Positions 1 through 18,680 of a stretch of DNA of 64,000 nt are shown one piece after another. The position numbers and the translations under genes are program-made. How positions within the stretch are numbered: position 1 is the stretch's first letter; every line of letters begins with the position of its first letter. The notes below the pieces were generated by a model. That model made no database searches and was not told the DNA's origin. It saw nothing but the letters and a program-made list of their open reading frames with translations. The DNA is from Marthasterias glacialis (lineage: Eukaryota > Echinodermata > Asteroidea > Forcipulatida > Asteriidae): the NCBI GenBank assembly GCA_911728455.2, contig OU452221.1:8813918-8877917 (forward strand), written 5' to 3'.

Positions 1-80
1 TACCAATTCTTAAGTCAACTACATGTTAAAAAGTGCCCCGATACTAAAGTGTGTCATTGTATGTATTTGCAGAACTAAGT

Positions 81-240
81 TGTCCCCCCAAATTCTGAAA
101 TCTACTCCATGGTAGTAGAATAACAGGACATGTTCTCACAAGAACAATCTACTGTATATAGCAAAGTAGATATAATCACATGGTGTTACCGCAAACCAAA
201 TATACATTGATGCCTCACCATGCAGTGCCTCAAAACCCGT
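81..240. repeat. Half copy of a foldback repeat
   Basis: This stretch matches, with differences, one arm of the palindromic element at 59722-60070. Shared segments are AATTCTGAAATCTACTC, AGAACAATCTACT, AAAGTAGATATAATCACATG and CGCAAACCAAATATACATTG. Only one arm is present here, so it looks like a truncated or solo-arm copy. It lies in what is probably intron upstream of the exon at 1016. The rest of 241-1015 shows no coding signal to me apart from the acceptor that ends it. Confidence 0.6.
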
Positions 241-1015
241 ATTTGGACATGTTAGAAATGATGAGATGAACAGACACTTTTTTTGTGAAAGGAATGCCAG
301 TAACATTAAGAAAGTGCAGGACACTACAACTCAAGCAAGTGAAGGCTCTTTCTTATTGATCACTGTTATGCCATGTCCAAATAAAGAAGCTACTGCATTG
401 GCTATGGCCAGATTGCTGAACATTTCTATAGACCTTATGCGTCTGACGTCATGAGTCCCATAGAAATATGTACAAGCAGCGCCCTCACTGAGGTCAAAAT
501 GGCCGTAAGTTTACCGTAGGAAAACAGCTGTGCATACCCTCTATTCTTTAAGGTAATTAGGTTGTCCCTGCAGCCGATGGCCCTAGCCGTAGCCATAACT
601 GGGGTAGCATGATTCAGACACAGCCATACACAGGTACATGTATAATCATAGCTATGAACATGTACATGTACACAGGTTATCTGACAAAGATTTCTAAGAG
701 GCCATTATTCCTGCGGCTACCTTTGTCAGATCCCTTGATTACATGGCAACGGTTATAGATACACAAGGCCGTGTCAGAATTAGTGGCTGTGGCTTGATCA
801 TTATGTGAACATGCATCAAAGCATAGGAGGCCCTTAGTAACACCATTAGCAACATCCGTAGCCGTAGCTGACAATTCAACCCTGGCATTATTCATCAGAC
901 TTGTTTTCCTCCCAGCCTCGATTCGGGTTTATACATTGAATAGAGTGCAAGACGAACAAATATAGCTGCTCAATGGTATAAGTGTTCTTATTTCATTGTG
1001 TTGATTTTCCTCTAG

Positions 1016-1286
1016 GCACCTTGCCAAGCGCTATGTCACCTTAGACGGGGCCGGTGTAGATCCCAATGCATTCTGGCCGGGCCAACTACTGGACAAGATC
1101 CGTCTCTGCGTAACCGATGAAGACAAGCCACAAACAGACAGCATCTTCACATCAACCAGGACTACAAGGCCAAGAGCCTACCCCGAATACAACAACCATC
1201 TGAAATGGTGGCCAGTTAGCGACCAAGGGTACATGATGGCAGCTGATTATGAACAGAACAAAGTCTATACGATTGATAAGAAGTAG
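1016..1286 (+). CDS. Last coding exon of an unrecognised protein (C-terminal 90 residues)
   Basis: A polypyrimidine tract ending TCTAG at 1011-1015 gives a good 3' splice site. From 1017 a phase-consistent frame runs 89 codons to TAG at 1284-1286. The single base at 1016 completes a codon from the previous exon, which lies outside the window or in unresolved sequence. The peptide begins HLAKRYVTLDGAGVDPN and ends NKVYTIDKK. It is rich in Trp, Tyr and Pro near the end (LKWWPVSDQGYMMAADYEQ). An AATAAA lies 104 bp past the stop. I do not recognise the family. The composition resembles small axonemal or microtubule-inner proteins, but that is only an impression. No start codon is needed because it is an internal-to-terminal exon. 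Confidence 0.6.
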
Positions 1287-1389
1287 ATTATTCTAGGGTC
1301 TTTTCATCATTGGTAAAGCAGTTAATTTCAAAGCAGCCCAATGTCATTCAAGCTTCTTTACACAAAAAATGTCCTCAAAATTAACAGCA

Positions 1390-1395
1390 AATAAA
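1390..1395 (+). promoter_or_regulatory. Candidate polyadenylation signal AATAAA
   Basis: A canonical hexamer 104 bp downstream of the stop at 1284-1286. It fits the 3' end of the gene whose last exon is at 1016-1286. Confidence 0.4.
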
Positions 1396-3774
1396 ACAGG
1401 CTACCAGGCAAAAGTCATGTCATATCCATTTATGGCCAGTTCCCTATTTCCAGCTTGGCAAGTAAACTTGTTGACTCTTTTAAGGTCTAAAATCCTCCAA
1501 AATCGTGTTAAGGAAGTTGTGTGACTCTGTAGGATATGGACATCAGGGGTGCCCCAGGGAAAACAGTGGAATCACTGATGGGGTCCCTGAATAAGTAAGA
1601 ACAAAATTGTTTTTTAAAAATACCGTGGACCCAAAAGACAATTGCTTATCATTGAAACAGGCGTAACGATATTAACCAAGTCCATGAGTTACCGTAGAGT
1701 GGAGTATTTTTGAGGATATGAGGATGTCTCCAACCAAAGACACAAGGAGATAACAGTTCACTTGAATGACACATTCCCTCATCCATCCAAATGCGATGAG
1801 ACCCAACTCTATGCTTTCAATGACTGCAGTCACCGTGGAGTTTAAGTTTTGACAAATCGTTACATGTAATTAAAAATTTATCAGGAAGAGACAAATTTGT
1901 ACAGGCGTGTAATATGGAGAAGCTGTTTTAATAAAACATTCAAAGGTTATTTCACTTTAAAGATTGATGAAGAACAAGAGGATATTCCCAAAAGTACTGT
2001 GATGTCATCTTTGTGTGTACCCTCCCTGAGTATTGGGACAATGTTTCTCTGTTTTGATGAACAAACATTTTTACTCTGTAAGATTTGGTGTACGAGTGTG
2101 ATCGTGGAAATAATCTTTCTGATGAGTTGTGGTGATCCTTAAAAGAACTCATTGTTCCAGTAATCCGTAATCTTTTAATTGATTTTAAATCTTGCTGGTA
2201 ATGAAACCGAGGGATCCCCACTGAAGACTCCTGTGTTGAGAAGATGATGAAGAAATATTCAGTTTTAAGATGTGGTAGGAAAAATCCCAAATAGGTGAAT
2301 AAAAACACAATCAGGTATGGACTGACAGCCTACTCAAAATGCAAGACTCCAGTCAGAGATGGGATTCAGCTGGGGGGTCCAAACAAGTCAAAGGTAGTGC
2401 AAGATACCACAAAGCCAACCTGATCTTCAGGAGACACTCTTCTCCACAGAGTTAGCTGATCTAAACATTGAGTCATTAGTGCTACTCTGGGTCCGTTCAC
2501 AGCTATAAAAGCTCATTCGAGAGTTATTATAGTAGTACTACTAACTTTACTAGGTTGAAATCAAATCATGCAGCGTTTCACATTCTACGTCAAGTTGTAA
2601 ATGCCTCAATTATCATGTCTTCCTTAGTCAATACAATTCCAATCAAGACAATACCCACACATTTTTCTAAGTTTTCCAGAATAATTATAATTATATGAAA
2701 AGCCATTTGATACAAAAAATGAACTACGAATAAAACATTCCAGTTTGTAAAGGACTGATTAGTTTTCTGGTTTTCTTTTTAATGGTAACATTAGTAATAA
2801 TAGAGAACATAATATTAACAAATCTAACATCTTTGGAACCAGTTTTTATTTGGGACATGCTGCTTTTCATTCCTTTATGTGAAAAGCGTTGGTCACGAGA
2901 AACTTGTTCTCCCACCGGAAAAAATAAAACTTTCGACCTCCGACTGTGCTCCATGGTCACATTGGTTGATGTGGCTCGTTGTATAACCATGTTGTAGCCG
3001 CTACATTTGCAATTCAGCCTCTCAGCTGTGAGTAAGGATGATTAGCCTCCAAAATTATTTATGAAAAATTTGGGTCATTTTTATATAATTTTTTTCATAT
3101 TTTTTTATCTGGCAAATTGGGACACCCACCATTTTCCAGATCCTGGCAAATATGATGGACAAAAACAAGCGGTCGGTCTCTTTGAGAATAGGATGGTTAC
3201 ATTATATTCACGCACTATTTTAAAGTGGTTTAAAAAGCTCGAAAGTTAATGTTTTTATGACCAATTATGACAGCTTTTAACAATTTGTCTACCTACATTT
3301 CCAGGGAATTACTTCCAACAAGAAATTGGAGTAAATATTATAATTTTGATTTTTTGGGGCCTTAAAATCAGAATTTAAAGAAGTTTGAATTTGGCCCTAA
3401 TTTATTTCAATTTGTTCAATCTGGTTTCACTTGGAATACAAGTTTTGAACTGGTATCTGTATGCTACCATGACAGTCATTCTCAAACTGCAGGCCCATTT
3501 TATTAACATAGAGTGACTTCTGGAAAAATGATAAAACAAGTTTCCCCTTCGTCCTTGAAACTTCGTCCGAGATAGAAGCAGCTTTTATACAAACTCATTT
3601 AGCAATAACTAAAAAGAAAACAAAATAAAATCAAGATTTTTCCCAAAGTCTGTGAAATAAAATGACATTATTGAATGTTCCAAGCTGTTAGAATAGAAAT
3701 ACTTTACTAGATTTGCAACACTGCATCAACAAAATACAAAGAAAAACAGCCGAAAAATGGAAGTTGTTTGAATG
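1396..3774. other. Intergenic region and naa10 3' flank
   Basis: No convincing exon is visible on either strand; the short open frames here have no splice or family support. It holds one SINE-like copy near 2190-2425 and AT-rich sequence. Two minus-strand AATAAA hexamers (plus-strand TTTATT at 3499-3504 and 3401-3406) lie 271-370 bp past the naa10 stop and could end that transcript. Confidence 0.5.
2190..2425 (-). repeat. tRNA-related SINE, family B copy 1
   Basis: This copy matches 32940-33172 and 45660-45798. Shared blocks include GATGATGAAGAAATAT, AATCAGGTATGGACT (AATCAGGTAGGGACT in the second copy), GGGATTC followed by a G-rich stretch and GTCCA, and AGCCAACCTGAT. Read on the minus strand, the better-preserved copies begin with a tRNA-like head (ATCAGGTTGGCATAGTGGT) and a B-box-like GGTTCGAATCCCG. 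This copy is more diverged. Confidence 0.55.
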
Positions 3775-10907
<7,133 letters not shown>

Positions 10908-12407
10908 CTTGCTTTCGTTGTTCCCGATGAAAGCAGTCACAAAATTCCTCAATTATTGTCACTCTGCTGCCGAATGTGCACCTTCGTCAGTCAACCAATG
11001 ACGAGTTTGTGAAGCGAATTGACAGCGCGCCCTCTATCGACATCAAGTCAACATGCTACAGGCAAAATGATGGAGGTACGGTTGGCACCCCTTTCTGCTT
11101 CTACTCAGCAAACACCCCAGGTCAGGTTAACACGCAAAAGTCAGTTTGGATGACAAGTGGCTTATATTTTAAAATGCGCTTGCATTACTAATTCCTGGTG
11201 GTCTATGTGAGTTAGTTTTTCTTTGAAAGATTTGATGTCTGGCGCTGAGTGAATACCAGGAGGATGTTCCATATCTCTGACAGTTCTAAAGATCTCGGGT
11301 ACAGTGAATATTGGCAGCAAATTTTGTGTAAACGATGGGGAGACTAGTACTGGGGGTCCTGACTTCTGCATCCGAATAAATCATAGTTTGTATGTGTACA
11401 TTTACTTCAGATATACACTTGCAATTAGAAAAATTATGCAAACAGATTTCAGATAACTCTCTCATCTTATTTATAGTGCTGTATGCATTTTTTTTTTTCT
11501 CCATGGCTTAATACCCTATAAACAAATATACACTGTCTGCGTGTATAAAAAAGACAAATAGTTAAACCAATAAACATTGAAACTAGTAAAAAGTTTATAA
11601 ATGGAACATTTTAATCTGGTAATTTGTGAATCTAAACAGTCCCAGTTTCAAATGGGGCATGGGGGCACGGACATAAATTTGGGGTCACGTGCCCCCCCCC
11701 CCTTAGTTACGCCACTGATGAACTAATTGGAAATTCTTCCAGTTTATAACATATGCAGACATACTAACCTATAAATGCATTTTTTTTCCTCAAAATGTAT
11801 CGGTTAACATCGCAAAATAATACAAACTAAAATAAGGGGTAACTTTCGTGACCATAAAAGGGACAAATTCGTGAGGAACATGCCGAGTCAGTCGGTGGGA
11901 TCGATACGTGTGGATTTGATACAACATGCAAACTTATGTAACTTCACTGCACTCAGTTTTTTAGGACTAACCATGAATGGAGAAAACTCGTGCTAAGAGT
12001 TCTTTTAATGTTTTTTTAAAGTCTGCACAGTGCACTATGTACAATAATGTTTAGTCATTGTTAATACAAATAAGTTAGTTTGGTCTTAATTTTAGTATAT
12101 TTGGTGAGCAAAAATAAAGTAGTTGTTATAAAGTGAAGGTTTTTGTGCAGTTAATTGTAATAATTTTATACGTTATTGTTGCAGTCATTAACAAAGACAG
12201 CATAAGCCATTTTCAGATATGGTTGACACATTACTAAAGCATTATTTGGTTTGGGCAAATTTGTTACCAAACCAAACAGTGCACTCCTGTGGTGTTCGCC
12301 ATACCTCAAAAAGGTTAATGGTGATAGTTCGTTCAAAGTATTTGGAGCTATATATTTATCCATAAAGGAACACTGTCGGTCCTTTAGTCTGGCTCATCGT
12401 CGGTTCT
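10908..12407. other. naa10 promoter region and intergenic DNA
   Basis: No supported exon. It should hold the naa10 promoter just above 10907; I see no clear TATA box there. The region near 11560-11718 is a diverged copy of the hAT-like family, ending CCCTTAGTTACGCCACTG at 11701-11718. Confidence 0.45.
11560..11718. mobile_element. 5'-truncated hAT-like MITE
   Basis: The right end TTAGTTACGCCACTG matches the right end of the element at 18681-18973 (TTAGTTACGCCGCTG), preceded by a C-run and by AACATTGAAACTAGT and GGAACATTTTAATCTGGTA, which also have counterparts there. The matching left terminus is not visible. Confidence 0.55.
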
Positions 12408-12890
12408 CTAGTCTGGCTCATCGTCCGATGAATCCAAGCTATCCATCCATCCTTCAGGGCAGCTTGGTCGAAGAGGTCCTTTAGGCTGACGTGGAAAATA
12501 CGTCATATACAAATCCGCTCCCGATCTCCGCATCAACCCACCATGTCTTCCAAATAACATCAGCTTTCCAGCGAGTTGTTTCCTGGGTGGACTCACTGTT
12601 GGTGTTGACGAATATTGAATTGGGCCAGGCTGACTGTCACTTACGTCTTCAACAGTCATCTTGAAATCCACATCGTCAGCGGATGGCCTGTCAGTGTGAT
12701 TATCACCTTTCACCAGTTCATCGTCTCTTGTTATAGAGCAACTGCTCTGCGTCAACTGATCTAGAGACTTGAGCTCAAAAATCGGAGATGACTTTTTCGA
12801 GTTTGTAGTTGTAGAAAGAAGGGAAAAGTCCGCGTTGCCTTTTTTTGTTCTAGTGCCACCGAGTACTGCTACACTCGCGGCGCAACCCAT
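12408..12890 (-). CDS. Unrecognised MGC-type (probably lipidated) protein, 160 aa
   Basis: A single open exon starting MGCAASVAVLGG and ending DSLDSSDDEPD. The frame stays open 92 codons further upstream, but I chose this Met because Met-Gly-Cys is the classic context for N-myristoylation at Gly2 plus palmitoylation at Cys3. The body is Ser/Thr/Asp-rich with little predicted fold; residues ~108-140 are Pro/Arg/Gly-rich and the C-terminus is acidic. It is transcribed away from the gene at 13410, with 519 bp between start codons, and that protein also begins MGC-x-x-S-V. I do not recognise the family. A 3' duplication repeats GACGATGAGCCAGACTA just past the stop. Coding status is inferred from the open frame, start context and divergent partner. 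Confidence 0.55.
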   Translation of the reverse strand: MGCAASVAVLGGTRTKKGNADFSLLSTTTNSKKSSPIFELKSLDQLTQSSCSITRDDELVKGDNHTDRPSADDVDFKMTVEDVSDSQPGPIQYSSTPTVSPPRKQLAGKLMLFGRHGGLMRRSGADLYMTYFPRQPKGPLRPSCPEGWMDSLDSSDDEPD

Positions 12891-13409
12891 ACCTCCATTC
12901 GCGACGGGAAGAAAGAGTAGAGACCTCCCAACAAAATCAGAGTGTATGGAAGAAGTTCGGCACATTATCCGAAAGTTTAATGTTGCCTTTGAAAAGTGAT
13001 GGACCTCTCTCCTTGCGTAAAAAGCGTTGTCGTTGAATAATAAACCCACACCCACTAGCGTTTTGAAACGCGCACACCCGGCATCATGAATCACACAAGC
13101 ACTCCGGTCGACTTCTTCAAATGTACTTCTTGCGCGCGCCCAGCGCGCGGCGGTCGGTTGTGACAAACTGCGTGCGCGTTAAGAAGCTGGTTCTTTTTAA
13201 TATAACGCGTTTGTTTGTATTGACGACTTGTAACTTTTAATTTCTGTCTTCATCCATCGTCAATGTTGCATACCCGACCTTGCTGTTGACGTGAAGCTTG
13301 TCATTCGCCTTTCTCGCTCTTGCAATTAACCAACACGAATAACAGCATTTACCTGGACTCGATGAAATAACCATAATGACACTAAATCCAGAAGAAGACG
13401 AATCGAGAC
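12891..13409. promoter_or_regulatory. Probable bidirectional promoter of the MGC-protein pair
   Basis: A 519-bp gap between two divergent start codons. It contains a GC- and CpG-rich core around 13117-13175 (GCGCGCGCCCAGCGCGCGGC) and no obvious TATA box. CpG-rich, TATA-less shared promoters are common for divergent animal gene pairs; that this one is shared is inference. Confidence 0.4.
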
Positions 13410-15294
13410 ATGGGTTGCGGAACCAGTGTGGATGTAAGAGAGTTTAAGTATCAGAGAGAGCAAACAGAAGCCCACCTCAGCTTAACACCAAAATCAACCT
13501 CCACTGTGTCAGACACTCTGAGCCCTGCATGTAGCCCGTGGACGTGTAGCGTTTACACTACCACAACAGACGGAGGATCGCTGACGAGTGAGCCCTGGCC
13601 ATCAGATAGTCTCCAAGTGGTGTCAGTCACAACCCTTGAGGGCCACTCTGAGCCGGAAACAATCCGTCGTCACAAGATCTTTCTGCAGAAACAAAGCAGG
13701 GCAGGACATGATATTGAGAAGGCCGGTGTTATTCGAAAGACACGAAGTGATGAGACTCGATCAGACGTCCCGGCACCCCAGCAGACAGATACCCCGTCGG
13801 CGTCACAGTCTTACCCCGTGATTCCTGGCACCATCGAACAGAGCAGGCCCAGAAGGGACAAACTGACGTTGGAGTACAATCGGGACATCTTCACTGACTT
13901 GACATGTAAAGAAGAGAGCTCAGCTGACGACAGAGAGCTTCGACACACAGTCTCCATGGAGGAAGCAGGTCGTGTCTACAAGGTTACACTTGACCCACCA
14001 ATACGATCGCAAGTTCTTTGTCCGGGCGCTAACACGGTTGATCGACTTCACGGGGTATTTGCGGCAGAAGGGTCTCCCCTGAGAGGATCCATTGGGCTGA
14101 ATTATAGTCCGATCAGCATCGATGATAGTATAGCCTCCGAGGAGTTGGACGATTCTAATGAAAGTGCCGAGGGGCACTCTATAAATCAACCTGTAATGGC
14201 TGATCCTTTAACCACCAAAAAGGTAGACGACATGAACCACCCCGTACCTGACTGTCAACCCTTGACTGCCGGCCAAGTTGAACTTCCCACAAAACAGAAA
14301 CCTAGCGATGTTTCTCAAAACTTGGACATTATCATTCAAGGGGAAGCTGGTTTGGCTGTTAGGGATCAGGATGATGCTATGAGCGTCGCTGGGGAAGGAT
14401 TTGAAACGCCCTCTGTGTTGTCCCTCCTCGATCACGTCGATCACGGCGCACCTGACAAGGCCGATCCGGATGACGAAATGTCAGGGCCAAGTTCCCTTCC
14501 CTCTGTGTCCTCCCGCTCGAACTTCGGAGACACAGATAACTGGATCGAAGAGGGTTACTATCCTATGGCTGAATGTGACTCATCAGGACCCGAAGGACCT
14601 GTAGACGACCGCCCATCGAGTCTTCCTCACGTCATCTCGAAGTTGTTAAAATCAAAAACCCTGTCCAAGGCGAAAACTACGAGCAGCCATCCAGCCATAG
14701 CACAACCCAACAATTTTGTTAACATACTAAAACTGCCGGAATCCAGCCACAAACTTGGTCTTGGCGACCACAAATTTCGAAGCTCCGCAATTTACCATCC
14801 GTCGACCTCATCACTGACACTCCAGCCATCCCTCTATAACGACGTGTCAGACAACAGTAATAACTGTGGTACCGCGCGGCCTGCTAGTGCGGTCATCCGC
14901 GGAGGAGGAGGGTCGTCAGAGGGTGCAAGTTCCATGGTCTCTGGTGATAACAATGACAGTTGTGAAGAAATGACGAGTTGCAGCAACATTCACTTACACG
15001 AAAACTTCTTTAACGGTGAGTTGTACTTTGTAAAAATTAACAATGATGGAATTAGTAACTTTGACGCTCAAAAAAGTACACTGACAGTAATATCACAAAG
15101 AAATTCCATCCACGCTAGACTCAAGCTCCATGGATAACATTATACATTTTTTCGGAATTAACTGGGCCTTTAATTTGGAACCTATGGGTGAACATTCGGT
15201 TTGCTGCTTTCCCCTCTAAACCATCCCAATGTTTATTTTATTGCTTACAGATTTTGGTGACAATTTTGACGATGAGGACTTTCGTCGGCTGTAG
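13410..15294 (+). CDS. Unrecognised MGC-type (probably lipidated) protein, 549 aa
   Basis: Two coding exons: 13410-15015 and 15251-15294. The donor is AACG|GTGAGT and the acceptor TTGCTTACAG; the split codon gives Asp and the protein ends DNFDDEDFRRL. It starts MGCGTSVDVREFK, fitting myristoylation at Gly2 and palmitoylation at Cys3. The rest is long, Ser/Asp/Pro-rich and probably disordered, with acidic patches (SIDDSIASEELDDSNES near residues 231-247) and a Gly-rich stretch (IRGGGGSSEG near 495). No transmembrane segment or known domain is evident. It is divergent from the MGC protein at 12408-12890. An AATAAA at 15691-15696 is a candidate polyadenylation signal. A membrane-tethered scaffold or adaptor is possible, but I cannot name a function. 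Confidence 0.75.
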
Positions 15295-17600
15295 AATCAT
15301 GGAGAAAAGATGGAAGTGTGACATCACTGTATGATCACTGTATGATCACTGTATGATCACTACATCACTATAATACGCACCAACCGAATGAAGTGGTGGA
15401 TCGGAGCACTGAGAAAGGACCACACTGTATGATCGGAGCAAGGCGTTGCAGGGCTTGACCGGTTGCCACACCCTGTGTGATGGGAGGACCCTTTATACAT
15501 ATTATTCATTTGGCGCTCTTTCTGGGACTTCTCGCATGCAGCGGTGTGGCCAGGAGTTTTTTTTGCTGGGGCCACAGGAGGGGGGAGGCATTGCTTTTCA
15601 GTGGGGGAGGTGGGGGGCATGGTGTCATGTTTTTTTTTAAATTAATTACACGCCAGATAGGTGCACAGGGAGCTTCTTTACAGAGATCAAAATAAATCAA
15701 ACCAACGATCACCTTCAGACAAACAATGTCACACGGGGCAACTTACAGGCAGCCTGTTCGAGGCAATCTCCAAGAAGAAAAGGCATTCACATTTTATTGA
15801 GGACTGTAAGACATTATCAGAAAAGTAACCCCTTTTCTTTTGCATGCGGTGCAGTTGGTTGGCTCTAAGTTGCCAGTAGAAATGTCCCTGTGTGACATGA
15901 CCCTTAACAACGAGTGACAACACGTGTTCATGTATAAAGTTTAATTCAACCAACTAGCGTTTCAGAGCTGAGATTAACTCTTCAATTGAGTTGCATTTAA
16001 CTCTTTCAAAGTTTTGTCACTGACCGAACTTTTTAAGTGTTGATTTAACACTTTGGTTTTTGGAGTGTAATAACTCCGAAACATACACCAATCACAAAAA
16101 TAACAACTATTAGCCTGTATAGGATTGTGCGCTCTAATCGTGTCACAAACTTTTGTTTGAAAATAATGTTAAACACTTGTCGGTTAAGCTATAAAGAATG
16201 CCTCAAATAACTAGATTGATATTGTGTGATTTTCACCAAAATAAATACATTAAACTATGACGTGAGTCACGTGACGCGGTAAGGTTGACGTCAGGCAACC
16301 AGGCAACACTGCAGTCACGTGTAAATGTTGAAGGGGTTGGAAAGGAAAGTTCCCATTGTACTTTTACACACAAATGGAGTTAATAAAAATTGTCCGATGT
16401 AGTGAAAAAATGTTTACTTAATGTTTGATTGATTTTTAATTATAGTTTTGCCCTCTTAAGTCATTTTCTATTCGAAAATTATGAAAGCTCAAGGTGTAAC
16501 TATGCAAGTCTTGTGGCAAGGGGGGTGCAAGGGTTCTGAGCAGGGGCGGCTCAGGCCCCTGCACCCCTCTGGTTAGTACACCGATGACGCTGCAATAATT
16601 ATTGTGCCTGATGACTGCTATAACCTTAGAGGTAAAACTACCAAACCATTCTGACCGCCTGTGTCCTTACTAACGAGGCTCGATAGCATGTCCCTTAATG
16701 TATTTTTAATGGATCTCAAATCTTGTCAAATCACTGTTTGCAATCACACTCATGCGCTATTTAGAACATACTCCGGCAGTGGTCGATACATTATAGGCCC
16801 TGGATTTCCCCCGTTGGTATTTTTATTTTAGGTAGGTCGAGTAGACGCTCCCCCTTAGGCCTAAGTGGTCAATTTACATTTCGTCTACAGCTACTTTATA
16901 GTACAGACTATAAAAGGGAATTAGAGATAGAGCTCTTATGGAAATATTGAGAGAGGATACGGCATTGTGTAAAATGTTTGAATGTAGTAAACAAACAAGA
17001 ATGTGTTCATTGATGCGCTAATACAGATAGGACGACGAGTACACATTGGTCGGTACGTAATCGCGGGCCTCCCCCGGTGGCAACCAGCCAGAGAGGCCGA
17101 GGAGGGGCTGTCGGTGCAAAGTTTACACCTAGCACCATGGAGACGGGACAACACAATACCCATGCACACTGATTGTCTGTTCGCTGCGAGTTGCGGTGGT
17201 GGTGCGCATGCAGTGTTGGTGATACCTTGGGAGAATGGTTCCAGGACTGCATATGCAATAGGGTCAATATTTGGCCTAACCTTGCGGTCTCTATGTAGAT
17301 CACATGTACGAAACAAACTAAAAAGCTGGTGTATACGTACGTGTGGTATCAAATGAAACTGTACGAGTGGCTTGAACTTCTTGATCGTTGATTCCTACAC
17401 TTCATTATTCAGGATACATTTCCAGTGTCTCAATCTCGCTGTGATATCATTCTAAGGCTCCAGTGAAGTTCTCATACGTGTGATGTTGTATTGACAATGG
17501 GTGGGAATTCTCTCGACTAGCCAAGGACCAAAGTTTACACTTGAAGACAACCCCCGTGTGTGGACCAAAGGGGTCACATCTCTTGTGGCTCTTGTACTCA
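15295..17600. other. Intergenic region
   Basis: It starts with the 3' UTR of the 13410 gene, including 3-4 tandem copies of ATCACTGTATG at 15323-15362 and an AATAAA at 15691. The segment 15540-15640 (C/G-rich, TTGCTGGGGCCACAGG) and 16535-16595 look like degenerate transposon ends. The stretch 17020-17360 is more GC-rich than its surroundings and is open on both strands, but neither translation looks like a protein I know; it may be a promoter or a 5' UTR exon. Confidence 0.4.
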
Positions 17601-17610
17601 AATTACCAGG

Positions 17611-17880
17611 TTAGTATTTTGTGTAACTTGATGTTGGGGTTTCTCCATAGTTTGAACCCCTCTGCTCGAGGTATGTGGTACGGCAGTGCAGTGTAAACGG
17701 TTCGGGAGTCTTTCCACTTTCTTGGGTCACACTTTCCTTGAAGCAGGTCGTGTCCTCACCCTTAACCTCCGTAGATTGTATTGGATGAACCCAAGACGGA
17801 TCCCACTTATTTGGGCCATGGAGAAGATCCAGACGATCGTCCGTGATATCATAATATGAATCATTGAGAGATAACCCCAT
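17611..17880 (-). CDS. Candidate small protein, 89 aa
   Basis: An open frame starting MGLSLNDSYYDITDD with balanced composition and a Gly at position 2. It is preceded on the same strand by TATAAAAA at 17934-17941, 54 bp before the ATG, so transcription could start near 17905. I recognise no family. The 3' part overlaps, on the other strand, a possible donor (TTACCAG|GTTAGT near 17609), so this could instead be antisense to a 5' UTR exon. Weak evidence. Confidence 0.25.
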   Translation of the reverse strand: MGLSLNDSYYDITDDRLDLLHGPNKWDPSWVHPIQSTEVKGEDTTCFKESVTQESGKTPEPFTLHCRTTYLEQRGSNYGETPTSSYTKY

Positions 17881-17933
17881 TTAAAATACAATAGAGTTAT
17901 GAGTAAATCTACGATCATATTCGGAATGCAACC

Positions 17934-17941
17934 TTTTTATA
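17934..17941 (-). promoter_or_regulatory. TATA-box-like sequence
   Basis: TATAAAAA on the minus strand, spaced suitably for a start of transcription ~30 bp downstream and the 89-aa frame beginning at 17880. TATA matches are frequent in AT-rich DNA, so this is only suggestive. Confidence 0.25.
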
Positions 17942-18680
17942 GTTGCATGACCTGATTTTCGCCGAGAACGAATTTTGACAGACGATGCAGTTTCGAAACG
18001 AAAAACGAACATAACAAAAATGGTAGAAAACGACTTGGGTACGAGCGACCTGCTTCCATGGGTGCGTAAAATAGGATCCCCCAGATTTGTGGTCCTTAAA
18101 AGAAAGAAGTGGTGGTTTTCACTGAAAAAGCACCCGATAGCTTAGTAAATGAATAAAACATTTCTACCAATCCCTATCTGTAATTATTTGAACAAACTAC
18201 GTAAAACATAAACAACACAGAGGGCATCCATAATGCAATCGAACATCTGCTGTGGCTTTACATGTAACCTTCCCCATGTAATGCCCCCTTTGCTCGTAAT
18301 CTCGTCATTATTCATTTTCCCCCCATTACCATCCCCCCCCCCACTTTTCACAACAAATTTACCCCCACTGCCTGCTTGGTAACAAACATTTTTGCATATG
18401 CCGGGGACTATGCACAAAATACATGGAACATGCAAAACTGTTTGTGTGCGTGGCTATTAATGGACGTGACAAAAATTAATGATGCTCCTAATTCATTTTT
18501 ACTCATTTTTAATTAACTATCACTACTCTCTGGCGGTGCTGTTGTTTTTCTGTGTGAAAGCTTGTACCTTTCTCGAATCTATATAGAAATATCTATTAAA
18601 CATTTAAATCTTTAAATTTCGGGTCAAATCGGCCCAAGATCTTACCAATTATCTTTAGTATCAACTTTACATGCACGAGT

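Noticed and set aside
12891-13166. N-terminal extension of 92 codons in frame with the 160-aa MGC protein
   Set aside because: It covers the CpG-rich intergenic promoter, has unusual composition, and would bury the MGC lipidation start.
15016-15137. Open frame continuing past 15015 in the 549-aa MGC gene
   Set aside because: A GTGAGT donor follows 15015 and joining to 15251 gives the short acidic ending; the read-through part looks like intron translation. Intron retention remains possible.
16936-17356. Overlapping frames of 138 (minus) and 117 (plus) codons in a GC-rich patch
   Set aside because: Neither has splice support, repeat-free conservation cues or a recognisable domain; a promoter or UTR exon explains the base composition equally well.
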